A stretch of 64,000 bases of DNA. Origin: Acidobacteriota bacterium (lineage in GTDB: Bacteria > Acidobacteriota > Vicinamibacteria > Fen-336). The DNA lies in the NCBI GenBank assembly GCA_022340585.1, contig JAJDNS010000050.1:1-64000 (forward strand), given 5' to 3'. The notes beneath the pieces were generated by a model. It was not told the DNA's origin and searched no databases. It worked only from the letters and a program-made list of their open reading frames with translations. The first letter of the stretch is position 1. Every line of letters begins with the position of its first letter. The position numbers and the translations under genes were made by a program. Shown piece after piece: positions 34,799-42,065 of this stretch.

Positions 34799-35710
34799 AT
34801 GAAACGCGCCTTGATCGCGTTCGCCGCCCTGCTGGCCCTCGTCGCGTGGATCGGGCCGCCGCCGGTGGCGGCCCAGTCGGCAGATGACGCCTCGTCGGGG
34901 ATGTCCTGCGTCGACTGCCACGAGGACGTGGTCCGGGGGATGGCGAAGCAGATCCACATGCGCATCGAGCCTTTCGAGGTCGGCGGACGTGTCGTCGGCT
35001 GCGAGGGCTGTCACGGTGACGGCGCCCAGCACATGGAAGCCGGCGGCGACGCCTCCCTCATCCAGACCTTCGAGCCCGGCTTCGACGGCGGGGCCTGCCT
35101 CGAGTGCCACCAGACCCGTGGCCTGTCCGAGTGGCACGCCTCCACGCACGCACAGGAGGAGGTTTCCTGCTCGAGCTGCCACAGCATCCACACCGCGAAG
35201 AAGCCGCTCAGCGCGTGCATCGAGTGCCACAGCGACGTGGTCACCGAGTTCCAGCTCCCCTATCACCACCCGGTGAAGGAGGAGATGATGACCTGCACCA
35301 GCTGCCACAACCCGCACGCGGCCACCGAGAAGCAGCTCATCACCCACGAGCGGACGAGCGAGCTCTGCTTCAACTGTCACCAGGACAAGCAGGGACCCTT
35401 CATCTTCGAGCACGACCCCGTGGAGGAAGACTGCATGATCTGCCACAACCCCCACGGGACGGTCTCTCGCGGCTTGCTCAACATGGGTGAGCCGGCGCTG
35501 TGCCTGCAGTGCCACGAGTTCCACTTCCACGCCGGATACGAGGCCGTCGACGAGGTGACGCTCCCCAGCGGCACCCACACGAGCTCCAACGGCGCGTACA
35601 GCTTCAACGCGGGCTTCGCAACCCGCTGCACCGCCTGCCACATGCGCGTCCACGGGAGCGACCTGCCCACGCAGGGCACGCCTTCCAGCGGCCGCGGGCT
35701 GGGCAGGTAG
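34799..35710 (+). CDS. DmsE/MtrA-type periplasmic decaheme c-type cytochrome
   Basis: 303 residues with a signal peptide (ALIAFAALLALVAWIGPPPVAAQ) and exactly ten CXXCH heme motifs, from CVDCH (37-41) through CEGCH, CLECH, CSSCH, CIECH, CTSCH, CFNCH, CMICH and CLQCH to CTACH. Ten hemes in about 300 residues matches the DmsE/MtrA/PioA family that sits inside an outer-membrane barrel and wires periplasmic electrons to the outside. The next gene is the matching barrel. Start ATG at 34799 has a strong AAAGGAGGG about 9 nt upstream. The outer partner (terminal reductase or extracellular cytochrome) and the quinol oxidase are not in the window, so the terminal acceptor is unknown. Confidence 0.93.
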   Translation: MKRALIAFAALLALVAWIGPPPVAAQSADDASSGMSCVDCHEDVVRGMAKQIHMRIEPFEVGGRVVGCEGCHGDGAQHMEAGGDASLIQTFEPGFDGGACLECHQTRGLSEWHASTHAQEEVSCSSCHSIHTAKKPLSACIECHSDVVTEFQLPYHHPVKEEMMTCTSCHNPHAATEKQLITHERTSELCFNCHQDKQGPFIFEHDPVEEDCMICHNPHGTVSRGLLNMGEPALCLQCHEFHFHAGYEAVDEVTLPSGTHTSSNGAYSFNAGFATRCTACHMRVHGSDLPTQGTPSSGRGLGR

Positions 35711-35721
35711 GGGTGGACGCG

Positions 35722-37878
35722 ATGAAGAATATCCTGATCGTCGCCGTCGGCATCGTGCTCCTCGCGGCCCCGACCGTGGCCCAGACCTCCGACACCAACT
35801 TCGAGCCGCCCGATCCCGAGGCCGACACCACTGGCAACATCCAGGCCGGCGTCTGGAACTCCGACATCAGCGGAAACCCCGAGATCGTGGCTCCCTACTC
35901 CCCGGCCGACAAGACCGGTGCCCTCGTCCTCTTCACCCTGAAGTCGCACAAGGAGTGGGGCGACGTCGACGCCGGCGTGCAGTGGCTCGACGAGAACGAC
36001 ACCCGGAGCTTCCTGAACTTCGACATCGGCCGGACGCTGCTCACCCGCACGACCTACAGGAGATTCACGCCGCGGCTGGGCCACGACCCCCTCACCTACG
36101 CCGAGGCGGTGACCGCCCACGACCGCGTCCTGCGCCACACCGACACCGACCCGGACGCGGTCTACGGCTACGAGAACGGCATCCTCGAGCACCGGAGCGA
36201 GCTCCAGCTCGGCGTCGCCAGCGTGGGCTTCAACTTCCGCGACCAGCGCCGCGAGGGCGCCCACCAGGGCCTGATCGTCTCCCATTGCGACAACTGCCAC
36301 GTGAGCGGGGTGACCCGTCCCATCGACGAGTCGCAGCAGGACATCGGGCTCGACGCGAAGGTAGCGTGGACGAAGGGCTTCCTCGAGGGGTCCTACACCC
36401 GGCGCAAGCTCCGCCAGGACGTGACCTCCATCGACTTCCTCTACGACCGGGCCCGCCACCCCGCGTCCGGGTTGCCCATCTTCGACAACCGCGTCCAGTT
36501 CGACTCCCTGGACGGGCTCCTGCCGGTGGACGTCCGCCCGGACACCGACAAGGACATCATCAAGGTCAACCTGCAGCAGGCGGCCGGGGCCTTCAGCCTC
36601 ACCGGAAACGGGGTCTGGTCCAACACCGAGAACCTCTATACGAGCAACGAGAGCGACTACCAGGGCTACTTCTTCAGTGCGGCGCGTCCGTTCGCCGGGA
36701 AGAGAGCCCGGGTCCGCTTCCGAGGGCGCTACTACGAGACCGACACCGGGGACTACTTCTTCGACACCGTCGAGCGCGAGGGCGTGGCCGGACCCCATGC
36801 CGGCAAGACCTACCGCGACGTCTACGGCATCGACGTGGACTACAACCGGCAGTCCTCGCTCAACCGCAAGGTCTGGGACCTGGATGCCGACGTGACCTTC
36901 AAGCTCGGCCGCAAGGCCGGGAGACTCGCCGCCACCTGGAACTTCAAGGACATCAATCGGGAGTACTACCAGGTCGCCCCGGGGGAGACGAAGACCACGA
37001 CCAACATCCTGGGGCTCCAGTGGCGTCCCCGTCCCGGGCGCGGACTCCGCTTCAACCTCGGCTACCGCCACGCGTGGGTCGACAACCCCTACAACCTCGT
37101 GGGCGGCGCCTGCTCGGACCAGGTGACGGAGGGGCCGTTGGCCAGCCCCTTCGACCCCCGGGCCGCCCCGTACTACACCATGCGCGACGCCAAGATCATG
37201 GACACCACCGCCTCGGCCGGGAGCTGGGACGAGATCAAGCTGCGGGGGAGCTACAGCAAGGGCCGCACCATGGTGACCGGGCTCTACCGCTACTGGAACG
37301 GCACGAACACCTCGGGGAACCTGACCGACTGGGACCGCACCAACCAGACGGGCACGGTGACGTTTGCCTGGATGCCGGCCCCCACCTGGGACGGCTTCGT
37401 CTCGTACAACTACCAGAAGCTGGAGAACTCGGCCCCGGGATGCATCGCGATCTTCGACGGTTGAGCGGCCTCGATTCTATCGGGCCAGGAACGGTTCGAA
37501 CGCGACGCAATCCCGTACGAGTCGACCACCAACGTTCTCTCTGCCGGCTTCAATGTTCATCCCAGCAGCAGGCTCGAGCTCGGCCTCTCGCTCAACTACG
37601 TCAAGGGCGAGGCGTCGATGGGCAGCTTTGACCTCTCGCGACCCGACTTCAGCGCACGCTTCCCCAACTCCTCGTACGACTTCTCGAGAACGCCCGAGTG
37701 GTCGAACCTGGACCTCGAGGGCATCGATGCCGGGGTCGACGCGAAGTACCGCTTCACCACGAACCTCTTCGCTCGTGGGGCCTACCGCTACGTTGAGTAC
37801 GACGACAACGATCCCTACCTCTACGACCTCACGGGGCGCAACAGCCTCGTCTACTTCTCCCTGGGATACCTCTTCTAG
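35722..37878 (+). CDS. MtrB/PioB-type outer-membrane barrel, interrupted by one in-frame UGA
   Basis: 718 codons of a decaheme-associated porin. Signal peptide MKNILIVAVGIVLLAAPTVAQ, then alternating beta-strands ending in aromatic residues (final LVYFSLGYLF, a normal barrel C-terminus). Codon 581 (37462-37464) is TGA; the same frame continues without further stops as ILSGQERFERDAIPYESTTN and so on to the barrel end, so this is not a frameshift. Explanations are a nonsense mutation, a base error, or UGA read as selenocysteine (selA is in this window). Cys574 lies seven residues before it. A CDNCH heme-like motif (189-193) is unusual inside a barrel protein. The gene follows the decaheme cytochrome by 11 nt. 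Without the last 137 residues the barrel would lack several strands. Confidence 0.85.
37467..37486 (+). other. hairpin immediately after the in-frame UGA
   Basis: GGCC (37467-37470) and CGAT (37472-37475), separated by a bulged T, pair with ATCG (37479-37482) and GGCC (37483-37486) around a TCT loop, starting two bases after the UGA. Position and bulged U recall a bacterial SECIS, but the loop is small, lacks the GU/GGU feature and is closer to the UGA than usual, so this is weak evidence. Confidence 0.35.
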
Positions 37879-37925
37879 ACGCGACACCACGAGCAACACG
37901 ACCTACATCCTGGAGTCATACCCGC

Positions 37926-37951
37926 GGGGCCCCGGATCCGTCCGGGGCCCC
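37926..37951. terminator. strong hairpin between convergent barrel and kinase genes
   Basis: GGGGCCCCGGA (37926-37936) pairs perfectly with TCCGGGGCCCC (37941-37951) around TCCG, followed by GTTCTCTTCC on the plus strand. An 11-bp GC stem placed between two convergent operons fits a shared terminator. Confidence 0.75.
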
Positions 37952-37963
37952 GTTCTCTTCCCC

Positions 37964-38836
37964 TCAGAGGTGGTCCACCACCTCCCGGACGGCGTCGACG
38001 GCGCTGCGGTCGGGGCGGAAGGCGAGATCGAAGGCCGGCACCGCGGCGGTGACGGCCGCGCAGGTTTCGAGGGCCCGGCCCATGGCCACGGGGTCCCAGG
38101 GCGGGGGGAAGCTGCGGGCGAGGAGGCGGGCTGCGGCCTCCGCCCGGGCCAGGGGGCGGACTTCCGACCTCCGACCGTGACGCAGAAAGAAGAGCGCGCC
38201 CAGCGGTCCCGACTCCGGCAGGGCGAAGCCGCCGTCGCCGTGCCACGGCGTGCCCCAGGCCCGGGCCCCTCGACCGACCGGGCGCAGCACGATGCGGTCG
38301 TCGGAGAGGATGCGGGTTCCTCGCGTGTGCCGGCGCCAGAGACGCGCCGTCGTGGATTTGCCGGCGCCGGACCGCCCGCAGAGGACGAGCGCCCGACTCC
38401 GCCAGACGACGCCGCAGGCGTGGACCTCCACCGCTCCCTCGCGGGCGAGGCGGTGCTGGAAGAGCAGCTCGTCGAGGGGGTAGTCGAGGGCGTACTCCGG
38501 GCCGCCCTCGATCGCCGGGAAGTGGAGCCGGCCCCGGCTCAGGCCCGCGTCGATGACGACGGCCTTGTAGACGGGCGGGCGCCGGCGGGGGACGTGAAAG
38601 TCGTAGAGGAGTCCCCCCGAGTGCCGGTGCACTCGCCAGACCCCGCCGGAGTCGAAGAGCCGGTCGCCTTCGGGGGCCGGTGCCGGGTCGGCGGTGAGGG
38701 ACAGGCGGATGTCGCCCGCTCTCCGGGTGAGGAACGGCTCGAGACCGGGTGGGGGATCGAGAGCCCCGGTGGGTCGCGCGGCCTCGACCGCGAGGGTGAG
38801 GCCGCCCACACGCAGGCGCAGGCTGCGGCGGGGCAC
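37964..38836 (-). CDS. HPr kinase-like protein of a radical SAM peptide operon
   Basis: 290 residues. The C-terminal half is a HprK-type kinase: Walker A GRSGAGKST (154-162), then RILSDDRIVLRP (LSDD 177-180) as the acidic active-site segment, and GTPWHGDGGFALPESGPLGALFFL downstream. The N-terminal half is a beta-rich domain of unknown role (LFDSGGVWRVHRHSGGLLYDFHV). HprK-like kinases occur in several RiPP pathways; in lasso peptide clusters the homologue ThcoK phosphorylates a C-terminal Ser of the precursor. The nearby 54-residue peptide ends in Ser, so that residue is a possible target (inference). It starts one base after the radical SAM gene's stop. Confidence 0.78.
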   Translation of the reverse strand: MPRRSLRLRVGGLTLAVEAARPTGALDPPPGLEPFLTRRAGDIRLSLTADPAPAPEGDRLFDSGGVWRVHRHSGGLLYDFHVPRRRPPVYKAVVIDAGLSRGRLHFPAIEGGPEYALDYPLDELLFQHRLAREGAVEVHACGVVWRSRALVLCGRSGAGKSTTARLWRRHTRGTRILSDDRIVLRPVGRGARAWGTPWHGDGGFALPESGPLGALFFLRHGRRSEVRPLARAEAAARLLARSFPPPWDPVAMGRALETCAAVTAAVPAFDLAFRPDRSAVDAVREVVDHL

Positions 38837-38837
38837 G

Positions 38838-40106
38838 TCAGCGGCGATCGGGCCGCCGCCGCTCCAGCCGCACGAGGCGCTCCGGGGGCTCGGGATCGGC
38901 GTGGCCGCAGGAGCCGCACCCGCCGGTGAGGCGCGCCTCGATCTCGTCCTCGGGGCGGGAGGCCAGGCGCCCCTCGCCCAGGCAGCAGGTGGCGTCGCGC
39001 CGGTGACCGGAGCTCTCCCCCATGACCGCCCACGCCTTCAGGTGGGTCAGCTCGCAGAACCCGGGGATGATGGCCTCGGGATCCCCGGTCTCCATCTCCG
39101 CCGCGCCCGGACAGCTCACACACAGAGCCATGAGGCTGCAGCGGCGGCAGACGTCGTTGGTCTGCCAGGTTCGATCCCTCAGTCGCGGGAAGAGCTCGTG
39201 CCAGCCCTCGGCGAAGGTGCCCTCCTTCAGGTCGTGGAAGCTGCGGCGGGAGAGCTGGCACATCTGCAGGCGGCCGTAGGGGTCCACGGTGAAGGAGCTC
39301 TGGCCGGCGCCGCAGGTGTAGACGTGCTCGGTGTCGAAGACCAGATCGGGGCGGGTGAGACGCTCGCAGAAGGCACGCAGGTCCGCGAGTCTCTCCGGGC
39401 TCCCCAGGTCCAGCTGCAGGGCCCGCTCCGGGGCGATCTGCAGCTCCCCATTGCGGTTGGCGCCACAGTCCACCCGCGGGTTGAGCGAGCTGTCGAAGCG
39501 AAAGTCGAGGCCCAGCCCCCGCGCGTACTCCTCCATGGCCGCGACCTCGTCCTGGTTCCAGGTGAGGGCCATCGTCTTGAGCGTGAGGGGCAGCTTCCGG
39601 CCCACCAGGCGGCGGATGCCGGCCAGGCACCTCTCGTAGGAGCCGGGGACGCGGGTGACCCGCTCGTAGGTCCCCTTCGTCATGCCATAGAGGGTGATCT
39701 CGATGGCCTCCGGGGTGTGCTCGACGAACAGGTCGGCCAGGCGGTCGGTGACCAGGGTGCCGTTGGTGAACACCACGACGAGAAGCCCGCGGCTCCGGGC
39801 GTAGAGGTAGAGCTCGGGGAAGTCGGGCCGGACCAGGACCTCCCCCCCGGTGAGGAGGATGTAGAGGCAACCCTCCTCCACGATCTCGTCCACCAGCACC
39901 TTCAGCCGCTCGAGGGAGAGCTCCCGGGACTGGACCTCGCTCGCTCCCGCCGGCTCGTTCACATAGCAGTGGACGCAGTTGAGATTGCAGCGGAAGGTCG
40001 TCTCGATCGTGCCCTCGATGGGAATGCGGCGGGCGTCGATCTGGGCGCGCTGGCGGAAATCCGCGAAGGTGATCTCGGGGACGGCCGTCTCCTGGCTGGG
40101 GGGCAT
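38838..40106 (-). CDS. radical SAM/SPASM enzyme, probable peptide maturase
   Basis: 422 residues. The radical SAM cluster motif is C40-x3-C44-x2-C47 in TTFRCNLNCVHCY, followed by the GGEVLVRPDF SAM-binding region and a TIM-like core. A SPASM region holds the auxiliary cluster cysteines (CGANRNG, CGAGQSSFTVDPYGRLQMC, CRRCSLMALCVSCPG, FCEL). The tail is again Cys-rich (ATCCLGEG, GGCGSCGHADP). PqqE-, anSME- and ranthipeptide/sactipeptide-type maturases share this layout. The gene begins 4 nt after a 54-codon peptide gene and is followed by an HPr-kinase-like gene, a typical RiPP arrangement. No separate PqqD-type leader-binding protein is seen. Confidence 0.88.
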   Translation of the reverse strand: MPPSQETAVPEITFADFRQRAQIDARRIPIEGTIETTFRCNLNCVHCYVNEPAGASEVQSRELSLERLKVLVDEIVEEGCLYILLTGGEVLVRPDFPELYLYARSRGLLVVVFTNGTLVTDRLADLFVEHTPEAIEITLYGMTKGTYERVTRVPGSYERCLAGIRRLVGRKLPLTLKTMALTWNQDEVAAMEEYARGLGLDFRFDSSLNPRVDCGANRNGELQIAPERALQLDLGSPERLADLRAFCERLTRPDLVFDTEHVYTCGAGQSSFTVDPYGRLQMCQLSRRSFHDLKEGTFAEGWHELFPRLRDRTWQTNDVCRRCSLMALCVSCPGAAEMETGDPEAIIPGFCELTHLKAWAVMGESSGHRRDATCCLGEGRLASRPEDEIEARLTGGCGSCGHADPEPPERLVRLERRRPDRR

Positions 40107-40110
40107 CGGG

Positions 40111-40275
40111 CTAGCTGCCGATGCGGCGGCAGTTCGTGCGCTGGCAGCCGAGCGTCGGCCCCCGGACTTCCCGCGGGGTCTTGCACCCCGTGACCGCCAT
40201 CTCCTCGGCCACCACCACGACCTTCACCACCCGTGGGCGCTCGTACGGTTCGCGGGCCTGGGCGCGCTTCTGCAT
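40111..40275 (-). CDS. 54-residue Cys-containing putative RiPP precursor peptide
   Basis: ATG at 40275, TAG at 40113-40111; GGGGGA lies about 5 nt upstream of the ATG. The N-terminal part is basic (MQKRAQAREPYERP) and continues with a beta-strand-like RVVKVVVVAEEMA, the kind of segment that pairs with PqqD-like recognition folds. The C-terminal part carries three cysteines (C31, C44, C49): TGCKTPREVRGPT, then LGCQRTNCRRIGS ending in Ser54. It ends 4 nt before the radical SAM gene. Not recognised from a known peptide family. As a short frame it could be missed by automatic gene calling, but start, ribosome site, spacing and context all support it. Confidence 0.72.
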   Translation of the reverse strand: MQKRAQAREPYERPRVVKVVVVAEEMAVTGCKTPREVRGPTLGCQRTNCRRIGS

Positions 40276-40329
40276 CCTCGTCCCCCGGACACCTGCCGCC
40301 TGGAGGGGGCGGAGGGGTCGCCTCGAGAG

Positions 40330-40358
40330 AGTCTAGCACCCGGGCGGGCGGCACCCAA
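40330..40358 (-). promoter_or_regulatory. putative promoter of the peptide/radical SAM operon
   Basis: On the minus strand TTGGGT (40358-40353) and TAGACT (40335-40330) are 17 bp apart, giving a leader of about 48 nt before the peptide ATG. It would allow expression independent of the methyltransferase upstream. Hexamer match only. Confidence 0.4.
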
Positions 40359-40373
40359 GGCCGTCGCCGGGCC

Positions 40374-41333
40374 TCAGCGCCGACGGACGGCGAGGAAGAC
40401 GATGCCCCCGCTCTCCTCGGCGAAGGTGCGGCGGTCGGCGATCTCCTCCTCCGGGAGACCGGAGGTGAGGGAGAACATCTCGGCGGCGTCGCGGTGGTGG
40501 ATTCGCCAGTCCATGAAGGCGTCCATGTAGCCGACGTCCTTGATGCCCTCGAGGAAGTTGGTCACGAGGAGGAGTCCCCCGGGCTGCGTGGCCTCGAACA
40601 GCGCGTCGGTGAGCCGGATCGCCGCCGGTCGGGGCAGGAGGTCGTAGGGCCCGGCGGCGTAGACGAGATTGAAGGTCCCCAGGTCGGGCGCGGCCGCGAT
40701 GAGCTCGTTCACCGTGCTCTCCGCGGTGTCCACCCCGTACGGCCCCCACTTCTCCCGGACCACGCGGAGGCAGTCGGCATCGCGGTCGACGGCGAGAAAC
40801 CGCTCGATCCGACGCTCCTGCAGGGCCTGGCTCAGGCCGGCCTCGCGCAGGTGCCCGCAGCCGATCGTCATGATGTGCGGCTCGGCGTGGGAGTCGGAGA
40901 CGCGGTCGATCATCGAGGCGAGGACTTCCTTCCGTCGCCTCAGGGCGGTGGCCGCCATGCCCGCGCTCGTGTAGCGGTAGATCTCCTGCCCCAGCGGCGT
41001 CGCCTCGTCGACGTAGGGCTTGACGCCGTCCTCTCCGTAGAACATGTCGAGGAGGACGGCGTCGCCGGGATAGCCCCGGGGCTTGAAGAAGGCGCGCTCG
41101 GTGAGGGGATCCTGGTGGACCAGGAAGCGGACGGGGTGACCGACGCAGTCGACGCGGCAGAACGCGTTCCAGTCGTCGGCGCTCGTGCGCTGGCGCAGGT
41201 CGGCAAGAGCGCCGACGAGGTGGTCCATCTCCTCGAAGACTCTTCCCTCGCTGCTGAAGGCGTCGTAGGCCCGGTCCAATATGGCCCGACCCTCGATGGG
41301 TGCGCTTGCCACGGTTGCCTCGGAAGCCCCCAT
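40374..41333 (-). CDS. class I SAM-dependent methyltransferase
   Basis: 319 residues. Helical N-domain followed by a conserved region FKPRGYPGDAVLLDMFYGEDG, then a Rossmann methyltransferase with HIMTIGCGHLREAGLSQAL as SAM motif I, RFLAVDRDADCLRVV as motif II, FNLVYAAGPYDLLPRPAAIRL and PGGLLLVTNFLEG. It resembles the methyltransferases annotated for 3-hydroxypalmitate methyl ester-type signals (PhcB-like), but substrate cannot be assigned. It lies 98 bp upstream of the peptide gene on the same strand and could modify the peptide or be unrelated. A GTG at 41312 with GAGG upstream is an alternative start; a perfect TATAAT overlaps the 41333 ATG and would suit that shorter form. Confidence 0.75.
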   Translation of the reverse strand: MGASEATVASAPIEGRAILDRAYDAFSSEGRVFEEMDHLVGALADLRQRTSADDWNAFCRVDCVGHPVRFLVHQDPLTERAFFKPRGYPGDAVLLDMFYGEDGVKPYVDEATPLGQEIYRYTSAGMAATALRRRKEVLASMIDRVSDSHAEPHIMTIGCGHLREAGLSQALQERRIERFLAVDRDADCLRVVREKWGPYGVDTAESTVNELIAAAPDLGTFNLVYAAGPYDLLPRPAAIRLTDALFEATQPGGLLLVTNFLEGIKDVGYMDAFMDWRIHHRDAAEMFSLTSGLPEEEIADRRTFAEESGGIVFLAVRRR

Positions 41334-41337
41334 TATA
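41332..41337 (-). promoter_or_regulatory. perfect -10 hexamer at the methyltransferase start
   Basis: TATAAT on the minus strand overlapping the ATG at 41333; it would start transcription near 41325 and fits a translation start at GTG 41312. No good -35 hexamer is seen 17 bp upstream. Confidence 0.35.
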
Positions 41338-41624
41338 GAGCCGCATGGCCTCGACGAAGAGCATTTCGACGGACCCGATGTGGGTCTTTTGCGTTTGATC
41401 CGCCGGTTGTGAGAGAGCCGTGATCGGTAAACGTATACCGTCGCTGTCGGGAGAGCGGGCAGACCCTGCGCTCCGGTCCGCTGGGGTCAGGACTCCCGAG
41501 GAGTCGCGGCACGGAGGCGGGGGCATGCGGGTCGCGGAATGGCGAGATGGTCGAGGCGTGGAGCGGGTTGAGTTCGAGACCCGACCCCCTTCGGGGCTTC
41601 GATCGTGTCCCCGGAGTCGGGGAT
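41338..41624. other. intergenic region with small inverted repeats
   Basis: About 290 bp between rlpA and the methyltransferase (both minus strand). No gene. It contains the hairpin GACTCC-CGA-GGAGTC (about 41491-41506) beside a GGGGTCAGG motif also found in the 26-kb and 52.7-kb repeats, a CCCC-TTC-GGGG hairpin near 41585, and GATCGTGTCCC (about 41600), which also occurs near 34468. It looks like decayed dispersed repeat material. Confidence 0.5.
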
Positions 41625-42065
41625 CTAGCGGACGACCTCGAGTCGGACCTGGCCGGTGCCGGGACCGATGAGGCCGATGGCCTTCGCCGTTCCCCGGGAG
41701 ACGTCGATGAGCCGACCCTTGTAGGCGGGGAAGCGGTCGTTGATCCGGACCACTGCGCTCTTGCCGGTCGAGAGGAGCGTCACCTTGACCAGGGTGCCGA
41801 ACGCCCAGTAGGGGTGCGCGGCAGTCAGGGCGTCCTGGTCGAAGCGCTCGCCGCTCGCGGTCTGGCGGCCGTGGTACTCGGGGCCGTACCACGAGGCGAT
41901 TCCCTCCGCCGTCGTGCCCACCGCCGGGGCCTCCGGGGGGGGGAACCTGTAGCTCTTCGGATCCGGATGCCGTGAGCAGGCCGCGAGGGCGGCGAACGTG
42001 ACCCCGAGAGCGACGGCCGCAGAGACGCGGAACCGCCGGACCGACCCCCTCCGGAGGCCGGTCAA
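41625..42065 (-). CDS. rlpA: septal ring lytic transglycosylase RlpA family lipoprotein
   Basis: 146 residues. N-terminal signal with lipobox (VALGVTFAALAAC), then a double-psi beta-barrel: EGIASWYGPEYHGRQTASGE, ERFDQDALTAAHPYWAFGT, VVRINDRFPAYKGRLIDVSR and AKAIGLIGPGTGQVRLEV, with the family's conserved His and Asp present. RlpA trims denuded glycan strands at septa in Gram-negative bacteria; this short version lacks the SPOR domain. TTG start at 42065 overlaps the pyruvate kinase stop (TTGA). Confidence 0.88.
   Translation of the reverse strand: MTGLRRGSVRRFRVSAAVALGVTFAALAACSRHPDPKSYRFPPPEAPAVGTTAEGIASWYGPEYHGRQTASGERFDQDALTAAHPYWAFGTLVKVTLLSTGKSAVVRINDRFPAYKGRLIDVSRGTAKAIGLIGPGTGQVRLEVVR

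Noticed and set aside
37491-37498. Palindrome GTTCGAAC after the UGA as a second SECIS candidate
   Set aside because: The loop would be two bases with only three stem pairs; not a plausible hairpin.
37441-37500. Frameshift as cause of the broken MtrB-like gene
   Set aside because: The sequence before and after the UGA lies in the same frame and both sides read as barrel strands, so no indel is needed.
40374-41333. Methyltransferase as a certain member of the peptide operon
   Set aside because: A 98-bp gap with its own promoter-like sequence separates it from the peptide gene, so membership is left open.
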